A stretch of DNA of 64,000 bases from an uncultured Paenibacillaceae bacterium (GTDB taxonomy: Bacteria > Bacillota > Bacilli > Paenibacillales > K13). Location of the stretch: assembly GCA_913056365.1 (NCBI GenBank), contig CAJXLT010000002.1, positions 496,001 to 560,000 on the forward strand, written 5' to 3'. Positions within the stretch are counted from its first letter, which is position 1. Every line of letters begins with the position of its first letter. Position numbers and translations under genes: made by a program. The notes under the pieces were generated by a model that was not told the origin of the DNA, made no database searches, and saw nothing but the letters and a program-made list of their open reading frames with translations. Shown one piece after another: positions 25,915 through 33,572 of this stretch.

Positions 25915-27150
25915 GTGAAAGGGTTAACACAATTTTTCCATACTAAGATGCTGGACATTCTGCATGCTCTGAAGCAGCCGCTAACGATCAAAAGATATAT
26001 GCTCGCAATCAGTTGCCTCACTCTGATAGTGGCAGCCATCCTAATAGGCGTTGCTGTCTTGAGACAACAATCGGAAGGAGCTTATGTGCGTCATGATGCG
26101 GCTATCGCCACAGCCCATTCCGTCCCTGACTTCAGAGCCTATTACGAGCATTCCGCGAACCCTGCTCAGAATAGACCTGATCTGTATGAGAAGCTGAGGT
26201 CAGGATCGGATGACGTCACCATTCTTGTACTAGGGGACACTATTGGAGCTAGCGCCGGTGTGACTAACGTACAGGATACATGGCATTACCAGCTAACAAG
26301 CGCCCTCTCAAGCATATATAGCGCCACCAGCTCCATCCACACCTTGGCTACCGGCAGCGATACGGTGATGGACGGCTTAGTCGATTATCACCTGACACCG
26401 ACAGCTGATGCGTACGATTTAGTCATTCTGTCCTACGACTACCCCAATCAAGAACAGCTTTCATACGCGCAATTCGCCCGTGCCTATGAGCAATTGATCC
26501 ATACAATTCGTAAGGATAAGCAATATCCCGAGTTTTACTTATTAGTCGGGCATCAGGTTCACGACGAAACCTACCTCCAGATCATCGCGAGACTTGCTGA
26601 ATATTACCATCTGGAAGTGGTCAATATGAACGAAGCGTTCGCTGATTCCGAATTGACAATCGACACGCTTACCTCTAATGGTGGCTTGCCGAACGCTGTT
26701 GGCTACCTGGTTTACCGCGGGGCCATCCTGCGGACGATTGAGGAACAATTACAACAGCAAAAAACAGTGTATCGAAATGACAAGCTCCCGCTGCAGCAGC
26801 TCGATGGCGAACCTGTTCTTCTCAATGACTTCACTGCTTCTGACGGCTTCCAGCATACTAACAACATCCATTGGTCAGACCAAGCTGAGGAATCACTATC
26901 CCTTCAGATGAACAATGAACTTCTAGGAATTATGGCTTATCACACATACGAGAGCGGCATTGTAGATGTGTACCTTGATGATCATAGGGTCGCTTCAATT
27001 GATTTGTACGGCCCTAATCGCATTTCCATACACTGGATATCGCATCCCGCAGCTTCCTCCGCTAAGGAAATAACATTGCGAGTTACAGGGAAGAAGTCAA
27101 GTAAGTCAGTTGGCACGAAAGTAGGCATTATTGGGGTGGTAGCTAATTGA
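25915..27150 (+). CDS. SGNH-like EPS-associated protein, membrane anchored
   Basis: This 411-aa protein has a short cytoplasmic N-terminus, one transmembrane helix (about 26-48, MLAISCLTLIVAAILIGVAV) and an ectodomain with an SGNH/GDSL-hydrolase core. The block I segment reads VTILVLGDTIGASAGVT, where the usual GDS nucleophile is GDT, so the catalytic Ser may be replaced by Thr or lie elsewhere. A later NAVGYLVYRGAI occupies the place of the DxxH block without a clear DxxH. It could be an O-acetyl-handling or purely structural EPS accessory protein. GTG 25915 follows AAGGAG by 11 nt. It ends tail to tail with lasso B2, overlapping it by 8 bp. Confidence 0.7.
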   Translation: MKGLTQFFHTKMLDILHALKQPLTIKRYMLAISCLTLIVAAILIGVAVLRQQSEGAYVRHDAAIATAHSVPDFRAYYEHSANPAQNRPDLYEKLRSGSDDVTILVLGDTIGASAGVTNVQDTWHYQLTSALSSIYSATSSIHTLATGSDTVMDGLVDYHLTPTADAYDLVILSYDYPNQEQLSYAQFARAYEQLIHTIRKDKQYPEFYLLVGHQVHDETYLQIIARLAEYYHLEVVNMNEAFADSELTIDTLTSNGGLPNAVGYLVYRGAILRTIEEQLQQQKTVYRNDKLPLQQLDGEPVLLNDFTASDGFQHTNNIHWSDQAEESLSLQMNNELLGIMAYHTYESGIVDVYLDDHRVASIDLYGPNRISIHWISHPAASSAKEITLRVTGKKSSKSVGTKVGIIGVVAN

Positions 27151-27661
27151 CTCGTTGCTTGTTCACCCCGCTAGCTTTGTTCGCATAGTTAGCGAATTGA
27201 CCAACGACGGTATACCGCTCCATTCCTTCGGCACCGGTCCATATTCGATTGCCGCTTCGCAGCCAAGCATGTGCAGTTAATCTGCCGTCAGCTTCCCTGG
27301 CGGTTCCCATATATAGCGTGCTGGATATGCCGCGCTTCGCCAACATGGTCATCGCAGCGATAGCCATCACTAAGCACCTGCTCTCCCACAGTGTATACTT
27401 GCTCATGGTGCGTACAGCTCTTGAGACAGTCACTTGGATCTGCAGCTGCTCTTCCGTAGTCATATAGGGCGTTTCCTGCATATATGCCCCTAATTTCGGC
27501 GCAATCTTGGAGAAGGGAAGCCACTTCAATATGCGAGCCCAACCGAGAAGACAATAAGCCTCGACATACAGTCGTTTCTGCTGATCGGGCACAGCGAGAA
27601 ACTTGTAGGCTTTGCTAATAACCCCCGACCGGCTGCTGCTATCCGTGTATTTCCGCTGCAA
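27143..27661 (-). CDS. Lasso peptide leader peptidase B2 (transglutaminase-like)
   Basis: A 172-aa protein of the lasso biosynthesis B2 (McjB C-terminal) family, the cysteine protease that removes the leader peptide after B1 presents it. The catalytic Cys96 is in LWESRCLVMAIA and His131 is in LTAHAWLRSG; the following NRIWTGAEG is the usual B2 context. A TTG at 27661 overlaps the B1 3' end by 23 nt; its RBS is weak, so the exact start is uncertain. It is the last gene of the sulfotransferase-C-A-K-B1-B2 operon and lies against the convergent SGNH gene. Confidence 0.9.
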   Translation of the reverse strand: MQRKYTDSSSRSGVISKAYKFLAVPDQQKRLYVEAYCLLGWARILKWLPFSKIAPKLGAYMQETPYMTTEEQLQIQVTVSRAVRTMSKYTLWESRCLVMAIAAMTMLAKRGISSTLYMGTAREADGRLTAHAWLRSGNRIWTGAEGMERYTVVGQFANYANKASGVNKQRVN

Positions 27662-27941
27662 CCTTGATCAACTCTTCCTTCTTTAACATCTGCAGGAAAC
27701 TTACGACTTGTTCTTGACAAGTTACTTCATCAATGTCATATTCATCCAGAAGCGCTTCCATCAAAGCTTCGATCCGAATTGGAGAAGCGAGCAATTCCCA
27801 GATCCGCCCGCCTACATTGCCCAAATTATAATATTTTCCATTCTTAACACTCATCATGACCTTCTCACCGTCCATGTTGCTAACTAGCAAGCCTTCCGTT
27901 TGTACGACAGTACGGTCGAGTGAGATCTCCTTCTCATCCAT
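27639..27941 (-). CDS. Lasso peptide leader-binding protein B1 (PqqD-like RRE)
   Basis: A 100-aa PqqD-family RiPP recognition element that binds the leader of precursor A and delivers it to B2 and C. Family features are SVKNGKYYNLGNVGGRIWEL and the downstream helical DEYDIDEVTCQEQVVSFLQM. Its ATG overlaps the stop of the kinase gene (ATGGATGA arrangement), so translation is coupled. Length and neighbours are exactly those of split B1/B2 Firmicute lasso clusters. Confidence 0.93.
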   Translation of the reverse strand: MDEKEISLDRTVVQTEGLLVSNMDGEKVMMSVKNGKYYNLGNVGGRIWELLASPIRIEALMEALLDEYDIDEVTCQEQVVSFLQMLKKEELIKVAAEIHG

Positions 27942-28857
27942 TGTTCACTACTTCCTTTCTAACTGTATCTACGACCGTGTCAGCCACCTCTGCTGCAAGA
28001 AATTGTTGGCTAGGTCTCCTTAATTGATACGCAGAAATATGATCGGCAAGCTCCGTCACGAAGGAGAAGTGCCACTGATCCATCCCGAATGCAGGAATCA
28101 AAAATGGGCGAAAGGTGTGCTGCATGAACATTCTCAGCTTTCCCAATCCGCTCACCTCTTCTGCTATCGGATGAAGCGTCTGTGATTGTTCCAGCTCCAT
28201 AACACCACGCAGAGGAATCGGTTGCGATTGAAATTGCCAGTCCACTGCAATCCTAAGTTTGTCAGGATGCTTGCCAGTATCGCTCACAACTCGCTCCATC
28301 AGCCCTAGGCGCTGTAAGCTGTCCGACCATAAATATTGTGCGGGATAGGACGGCGTAACTACCGGGCTCCCTCCAGACAGCGACACTGCGATAATTTCAT
28401 CGCTAAGCAGCGAATATCCCCTCTGCATCAAAGCCGCAGCCAAAGTTGATTTCCCCGCTCCTGATACACCGACTATCGCATAGGCACTGCCTTCTATCAT
28501 AACAGCACTGCCATGCAGCGCCAGCATGCCTCGCTGCAACAAAATAGCTGCCATACATGTGCTGGTTACGCATTGACGCATAATCTCCACATCCGCATTA
28601 GCCTCGGGCGATATCCCGATACGCCGTCCTTCCTCGACAGCAAACACCGCGACTCCTGCGACGTGTACGACCAGCACATTGTGTTCCACTATCAGATTCC
28701 GATTATGCAACCGCTGCTTCCAATTAGACAAGTCCACGAATCGAATCCAAACATCCGCTTCATCATCGTAAGCAGCGGACAATTCCGGTATGTGCAGCTC
28801 ACTGGAGATGCGCAGACCGAATGCCTTATACATGGCAGATGCAGTAACATCGTTCAT
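27934..28857 (-). CDS. HPr kinase-like lasso peptide kinase K
   Basis: A 307-aa member of the HPrK-related kinases found in lasso clusters. In the paeninodin system the homologue phosphorylates the C-terminal Ser of the precursor. The P-loop is [18 protein letters not shown] (Lys136), preceded by LHGSAVMI and followed by LLSDEII, the acidic motif of HprK-type kinases. ATG 28857 has GGAG 8 nt upstream. A longer frame to 28941 would run through a terminator hairpin and is rejected. The precursor ends in Ser, consistent with this tailoring reaction. The kinase lies directly after the precursor gene. Confidence 0.9.
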   Translation of the reverse strand: MNDVTASAMYKAFGLRISSELHIPELSAAYDDEADVWIRFVDLSNWKQRLHNRNLIVEHNVLVVHVAGVAVFAVEEGRRIGISPEANADVEIMRQCVTSTCMAAILLQRGMLALHGSAVMIEGSAYAIVGVSGAGKSTLAAALMQRGYSLLSDEIIAVSLSGGSPVVTPSYPAQYLWSDSLQRLGLMERVVSDTGKHPDKLRIAVDWQFQSQPIPLRGVMELEQSQTLHPIAEEVSGLGKLRMFMQHTFRPFLIPAFGMDQWHFSFVTELADHISAYQLRRPSQQFLAAEVADTVVDTVRKEVVNNG

Positions 28858-28878
28858 CTCGTTCACTCCAACTAGTAA

Positions 28879-28921
28879 GAAAAAAAATGGGCCCTTATAC
28901 AGCCGAAGCCGCATAAGGGCA
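28879..28921 (-). terminator. Terminator/attenuator between lasso precursor A and kinase K
   Basis: On the minus strand GCCCTTATGCGGC pairs with GCTGTATAAGGGC around a TTCG loop, followed by CCATTTTTTTTC. It lies 27 nt after the precursor stop. A partly effective terminator here would give excess precursor transcript over the downstream enzymes. Confidence 0.8.
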
Positions 28922-28947
28922 ACGCTTAAGTAGACTGACAATTGCGC

Positions 28948-29079
28948 TTAGCTGTTGTACAGGTCTGCATCACTAGGGGTAGCCCAGTCAATGTTCTTCC
29001 AGCCTGGACCTTCCATCGTCATGTTCACATTCAGCACTTCTAGGTTTGGAGCAGCCCACTCTTTCTTCGTGTTTTGCAT
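28948..29079 (-). CDS. Lasso peptide precursor A (paeninodin-like)
   Basis: This 43-aa precursor starts at ATG 29079, 8 nt after AAGGGGG. The leader MQNTKKEWAAPNLEVLNVNM has the RRE-binding motif (W/Y)xxPxL at WAAPNL. The penultimate leader residue is Thr21 (TM), as required for B2 cleavage. The core after TM is EGPGWKNID followed by WATPSDADLYNS, 21 residues. The acidic Asp9 would close a 9-membered macrolactam with the N-terminus, leaving a 12-residue tail ending in Ser21. Alignment with the TM-AGPG...D arrangement of paeninodin supports this register. If cleavage were one residue later, an 8-residue ring G1-D8 is possible. It lies between cyclase C (30 nt upstream) and kinase K. Confidence 0.93.
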   Translation of the reverse strand: MQNTKKEWAAPNLEVLNVNMTMEGPGWKNIDWATPSDADLYNS

Positions 29080-29109
29080 AGTTCTCACCCCCTTCCCGTA
29101 CTATTCCGG

Positions 29110-31038
29110 TTATGCATGCTCACGGATAAAGCGATAAGCAATAAGACTTCTCATCAACAGCCTAATACTTGGATGACTAGCGTAATCCGGACTTGGTGGT
29201 TGAGCAATCTCGGTGAGTGCTTGTCGAACAGTGCCAAGGTCCATGTAATACGCAGCCTTATCATCCTGCAGCATGCCGTGAACCTCTGCTACAAACTGCG
29301 GCCATTGCGGCAGTATGCGATGGAGCCAATCTGCACCTTGCACACCGCGTACGCGCTGATTTAATCGTACAGAATCCGGCAAATAATCCCGGGTTGCCCG
29401 TCTGATCAAGGATCGATCCATCCCTTGTTGAACGAACTGCTCTACAGGAACAGCGAGGCAAAATCGGATGACGCGAAGATCGCCACTCGGATCACGCTCG
29501 CGAACACCGTACCGGAGCGAAAGACTCGTACTCATGACACCGTTCTTGTTAGCGATAGTGAGATTGGCAAATTTCCTTCGCCTTACATCGAACGAATTAA
29601 GCGAAGCTTCGCCGTGCAGCTCCTGTTCCTTAATCCTTGTCATCACCTCGTACTTCTGCTCCAATTCAGGATGGACGAGCGGCAGGACCGCCCCCTCCTT
29701 ATCTGTACCGCTGCTTGCTGCTAGCCCGAACGCCTTCCGGGCAAGAATAGACAGCATACGGCTGCGCTTGATCTGCTTGTACCCGCAATACAACCGCAGC
29801 TCCTGATAAAGCCGCAGCCACTGTAATCGTCTTAGCAGAACCGTATAATAATCGATAGCTGGTCCCCATGAGATCGTGAAGTTGCCACGAGCGCCAGTAA
29901 GCAATACCCCGACTTGCTCCTTGCTTGCACGCTCATAGATGCCTCGAATCCAAAAGGAGTTCTCATAATACTTATATGGCGTACCAAGCAGGTCCAACCA
30001 GCTGTCAATCTCTGTGTAGGGGTCTCTTCCTTCGAAATCCAAATAACTCGGCTTAATATTGCCAATATGCTCTACGGTCTGCTCAATATACGGTCGTTCA
30101 TTCGCAGCCATTCGCTTGTTCGTCCAATCCTCGAAATCCGCAACCGGCACATAACTATACGTGTGCAGGGATTTGTCCTGTTCACTAAGCGCTCTAGCAG
30201 CAAGGCTGGCCACTGTTCCTGAATCTAATCCGCCGCTTAACGTCGCCCCAACCTGTCTGTGTGTACGAATGCGCGCATGAACCGCAGACCGCAGCACATC
30301 CCTGAACGCTTCCTCATATTCCTCATTGGAGCCGAGCTTAAGAGGTTGTTCCGGAATGAGTTGATCGTAATGTGTATAGTGGATGCGTCCTTCCTTCACG
30401 ACGAAGCTATGGGCCGGAGGAAGCTGAACTATGGATTCGAACGCAGTAGCGTATAAGTCCGTGGACTCCATCATACCGGGGATCGCCAGAAATTCAGCCA
30501 TCCATCTTTCATTCAACCTGCGGTTCACCCAAGGCAGGGCAAATAGCGGAGCCAGTGCTGTACAGAAGCTGAACCGACCTTGTGCAAAATGATAATATAA
30601 GGTCCGCATCCCTGTCTGATCACGTGCACCGAATAATGTGCGTTCCTGCTCATCCCATATAAGGAAGGTGAATTCGCCAACGAGCTGAGCAGGCGCGTCC
30701 GTTCCCCATTTGTCATAGGCTAACAAGATCAATTCACCGTCACCGATGATGCTTCTCCGCCTGTGCTCCACCTGCAGCAGATCGCACAATGTGTCTCGAT
30801 TATCCAGAATCGCATCAGCTGTTATGTAGCGTGAACGCTCCTTGTGCTGCATAGGCATCACCTCCGTAATCGATTGCGGTGTGATCCATCGTGCGTGGCA
30901 GCCGAGGTAAGCATGATCTGTACATATCGCCGCACTGTGATCGGCAGGAAATCGCTGGAGCGCACACATGAGCTTGGCGCCAATCTCCGAGCGAATGGGC
31001 TCGTCATGAAAGTGTACGAATCCGGCAATCGCGCTCAT
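29110..31038 (-). CDS. Lasso cyclase C (asparagine synthetase-like)
   Basis: A 642-aa asparagine-synthetase homologue that adenylates the ring-forming acidic side chain and closes the lasso macrolactam. The N-terminal domain starts MSAIAGF. Residue 2 is Ser and not the glutaminase Cys, so no ammonia is made, as expected for lasso cyclases. The synthetase PPi loop is LSGGLDSGTVASLAARAL (Ser268-Ser273). The ATG overlaps the sulfotransferase stop (ATGA), coupling the two genes. The precursor gene follows 30 nt downstream. Confidence 0.95.
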   Translation of the reverse strand: MSAIAGFVHFHDEPIRSEIGAKLMCALQRFPADHSAAICTDHAYLGCHARWITPQSITEVMPMQHKERSRYITADAILDNRDTLCDLLQVEHRRRSIIGDGELILLAYDKWGTDAPAQLVGEFTFLIWDEQERTLFGARDQTGMRTLYYHFAQGRFSFCTALAPLFALPWVNRRLNERWMAEFLAIPGMMESTDLYATAFESIVQLPPAHSFVVKEGRIHYTHYDQLIPEQPLKLGSNEEYEEAFRDVLRSAVHARIRTHRQVGATLSGGLDSGTVASLAARALSEQDKSLHTYSYVPVADFEDWTNKRMAANERPYIEQTVEHIGNIKPSYLDFEGRDPYTEIDSWLDLLGTPYKYYENSFWIRGIYERASKEQVGVLLTGARGNFTISWGPAIDYYTVLLRRLQWLRLYQELRLYCGYKQIKRSRMLSILARKAFGLAASSGTDKEGAVLPLVHPELEQKYEVMTRIKEQELHGEASLNSFDVRRRKFANLTIANKNGVMSTSLSLRYGVRERDPSGDLRVIRFCLAVPVEQFVQQGMDRSLIRRATRDYLPDSVRLNQRVRGVQGADWLHRILPQWPQFVAEVHGMLQDDKAAYYMDLGTVRQALTEIAQPPSPDYASHPSIRLLMRSLIAYRFIREHA

Positions 31039-32264
31039 CGTCTATTCCCTCCCAGAAGATAGGAAGCCGCGAAGCGGGACAGCGTTCGACTGAAGGGGAT
31101 GAAGGATTTCATACGGTCAAGCTTACGGCGAGAATTTTCATATTTCTTACGAAAGCGGTCCAGTTCTATGTAGCTCCTCTCCAGCCTGTTCTCCAGCGAA
31201 CGAAGTGTGCTTTGCAGCTGTTGTACATTCGCCTCCGGCTCAGGTGCTGCAGCGATAGCATGCGCAAGCTGTTCAATGCCGACTTCAGCTTGCATGCGAT
31301 ACTGCGGCTGCCATGTACAGCCAGTCGCTTCTTCCAACTGCCTGGTCTGCTTGGCAAGCAGGTCATGATCCGGTTCTTCTGGGAATCGCTTGCCCGTCCA
31401 GCGCTCTGCTTCCTCCAGCACATCTGCATACCCCAGATCGCGAAACACTTGAGCGCCTAGCACTTCGCCGTACAGCGCCACCTCATCCTTATCAAGTACC
31501 GTCTGCCATCCGTTCACTGACTGCTGATGAGGCTCGTTATATCTGTGCAGAAACGGGTCGCCGACTCCCATACTATAGAACATGCCAGACTTATCGGTAT
31601 GTGCGAAATTGCCGTAATTCTCAATTCCTTCTTCATAAGTGAGCTCCAGAAATTCGAACAGCTTAATCATCTCATTCTGTGGTGACTGAACTAATCGTTC
31701 ATAATGAAGCCGATAAGCATTCGGATGATTATCGGAGAAATAATGTATGTACCGCAACAGCCCAATCGTAATATCTGCCATCTTGATATGAAATTTATCC
31801 CCTCGCAGATCGTGTAACAGATCAAACCGATCATGGACATGACGGTTAACCTTCTTGAATGAAGCAATCACATCTAGCGGATTGCGAATCAGCCATATAC
31901 GGCGGGATTGCGGGAAGAGCCGATCGATAAATTCCAAGCAATAATAATATCTAGGTGACTTGTCTATCACCATACGCGCATGACAGCTATGAAGCAGTCC
32001 GTTATACACCGAACGGGCGAACCTCCGGCATGCTTCATCGAATGCTTCCTCTGTCAGCACCCCGTTGAAAAACTGCTGCAGGATTGAGGTACCGCCATAA
32101 GAACGGTATGATTGATGCTTCAGGTCATATAAGCTCATAAGAAACCACATCTCTTGTGAAGCGAATATTTGGCTGTGATTTTGCAGCATGACAGTCGTTA
32201 ATGAACTGCCGCTGCGAGGTGTACACAGCAGAAAAACCAGATTTTGTCCCTGTGACGTAATCAA
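31035..32264 (-). CDS. Sulfotransferase family protein with C-terminal coiled coil
   Basis: A 409-aa PAPS-type sulfotransferase. The 5'-phosphosulfate-binding loop is LLCTPRSGSSLTTVMLQNHS near the N-terminus. RIWLIRNPLDVIASFKKVNR is the 3'-phosphate-binding strand-helix, and YRLHYERLVQSPQ is the usual third motif. After about 330 a long charged helix (LRSLENRLERSYIELDRFRK) forms a coiled coil. TTG 32264 follows AAGAAGGGGG by 8 nt; a longer frame to 32363 would include the operator and lacks an RBS. It heads the lasso operon. It may sulfate the lasso peptide or the uronic-acid EPS made next door. Confidence 0.85.
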   Translation of the reverse strand: MITSQGQNLVFLLCTPRSGSSLTTVMLQNHSQIFASQEMWFLMSLYDLKHQSYRSYGGTSILQQFFNGVLTEEAFDEACRRFARSVYNGLLHSCHARMVIDKSPRYYYCLEFIDRLFPQSRRIWLIRNPLDVIASFKKVNRHVHDRFDLLHDLRGDKFHIKMADITIGLLRYIHYFSDNHPNAYRLHYERLVQSPQNEMIKLFEFLELTYEEGIENYGNFAHTDKSGMFYSMGVGDPFLHRYNEPHQQSVNGWQTVLDKDEVALYGEVLGAQVFRDLGYADVLEEAERWTGKRFPEEPDHDLLAKQTRQLEEATGCTWQPQYRMQAEVGIEQLAHAIAAAPEPEANVQQLQSTLRSLENRLERSYIELDRFRKKYENSRRKLDRMKSFIPFSRTLSRFAASYLLGGNRR

Positions 32265-32333
32265 CGCTGCGTCCCCCTTCTTCGATCCGATACGTATCAT
32301 CATCTCTTTCGAAACGTCCATAACTCGTTTATT

Positions 32334-32350
32334 TGATACGTATTGTATCA
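32334..32350. promoter_or_regulatory. EPS/lasso palindromic operator, site E (lasso operon promoter)
   Basis: TGATACGTATTGTATCA has perfect 6-bp arms. It is centred about 78 bp upstream of the sulfotransferase TTG. On the coding strand TGATACAAT again gives an extended -10, the same arrangement as site D. Confidence 0.68.
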
Positions 32351-32558
32351 TAGAGGATTGCATTTGTGTACCCGTTTTTTATAATTTGGATGGAAAACTT
32401 GTGAGAGGTTATCCGTTTATTTGCATTTTCCCAGTCTCCCTTTGCCGTGATGCACCACATCGTCATAGCCACCTGCCTGCGCACACAACAATAGCGCTTC
32501 GCCGATGACCCATGTACTTGTCTCGACAAAACGCTGTTGACAGTGCTAACCTATTGCT

Positions 32559-33572
32559 TCACCCTCCGACGCTTGCCATCCGCAACGCCTGATAGATCGC
32601 CTCCATCATACTCCGCTCATCCGCTATCCCTTGGCCGGCGATATCGAATGCAGTACCATGATCCACACTCGTTCGGATGAACGGTAAGCCTGCTGTCATA
32701 TTGACCCCGGCCTCCAAGCCGAGCACCTTGATAGGACCATGACCTTGATCATGATACATCGCAACGACGATATCGAAATCTCCTCGCCTCGCTCGGAAGA
32801 ATAATGTATCAGCAGGAAGCGGTCCTTGCGCATCGATCCCCTCAGACACAGCTTGCTGTATAGCGGGAACTATCTTCTCCTCCTCTTCCCCATTGCCGAA
32901 CAATCCATTCTCACCGGCATGCGGATTAATCCCGCACACGCCAATTTTGGGCTTCGCGATGCCGAGTCTGCGCAGTGTTGCATCGGCAATGCTGATTGTT
33001 GTATAGACTCGCTCTGGTGTAATCTTGCGTATTGCATCCAGCAAGCCGATATGTGTCGTCACATGGATCACTTGCAGATCATGCGTGGACAACAGCATCG
33101 CATAATCCTTCGTGCCAGACAGCGCAGCCAATATTTCCGTATGGCCTGGATAAGCATGCCCACCCTTATGCAGCGCCTCCTTGCTCAGCGGTGCTGTACA
33201 GATCGCTTCAATGTGTCCCGCTTCCGCAAGCTCGATCGCCTTCTTCACATATTGGAACGCTGCATCGCCGTTACGAGCGGATATTTCACCGAACGGCACA
33301 TCCTCCGGCAACAGATTGAGATCCAGGCAATCTATCGCGCCGCATGCGTACTTCCCTTCAGCTACAGTCTGCACGGTCTTGATTTCGATGGATATACCCA
33401 TCAGCCGCGCAACTTGCTGTAAGCGCTTGGCATCTCCAATTACAAGCGGTCTGCATTGTTCGTATACGCTCGCATCCTGCAAGCACTTTACGATAATTTC
33501 CGGACCGATGCCTGCGGCGTCCCCCATCGTAATGCCGATTGCAGGTTTCCTTCTATCCTTACTGTCGCTCAT
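32559..33572 (-). CDS. pdxA2: 4-phospho-D-threonate/erythronate 3-dehydrogenase, PdxA2 family
   Basis: A 337-aa PdxA-family NAD-dependent oxidative decarboxylase. Family motifs are GITMGDAAGIGPEIIVK, CTAPLSKEALHKGGHAYPGH (metal and phosphate binding), GVCGINPHAGENG and YHDQGHGPIKVLG. Its fusion-like coupling (ATGA overlap) to a DUF1537 sugar-acid kinase identifies it as the catabolic PdxA2, not as the vitamin B6 enzyme. DtnK-PdxA2 pairs phosphorylate a four-carbon acid sugar, then oxidise and decarboxylate it to dihydroxyacetone phosphate. It is the last gene of the minus-strand catabolic operon. Confidence 0.92.
   Translation of the reverse strand: MSDSKDRRKPAIGITMGDAAGIGPEIIVKCLQDASVYEQCRPLVIGDAKRLQQVARLMGISIEIKTVQTVAEGKYACGAIDCLDLNLLPEDVPFGEISARNGDAAFQYVKKAIELAEAGHIEAICTAPLSKEALHKGGHAYPGHTEILAALSGTKDYAMLLSTHDLQVIHVTTHIGLLDAIRKITPERVYTTISIADATLRRLGIAKPKIGVCGINPHAGENGLFGNGEEEEKIVPAIQQAVSEGIDAQGPLPADTLFFRARRGDFDIVVAMYHDQGHGPIKVLGLEAGVNMTAGLPFIRTSVDHGTAFDIAGQGIADERSMMEAIYQALRMASVGG

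Noticed and set aside
27934-28941. Longer lasso kinase starting at 28941
   Set aside because: The extra N-terminus would be encoded by the terminator hairpin and its T run and has no RBS, whereas ATG 28857 has GGAG at 8 nt.
32289-32298. GATACGTATC near the sulfotransferase start, considered as a sixth operator
   Set aside because: The half-sites are fused without the 5-bp spacer found in the other five, so the helical phasing differs.
32559-33572. PdxA of vitamin B6 biosynthesis
   Set aside because: It is translationally coupled to a DUF1537 kinase, the hallmark of the catabolic PdxA2 branch.
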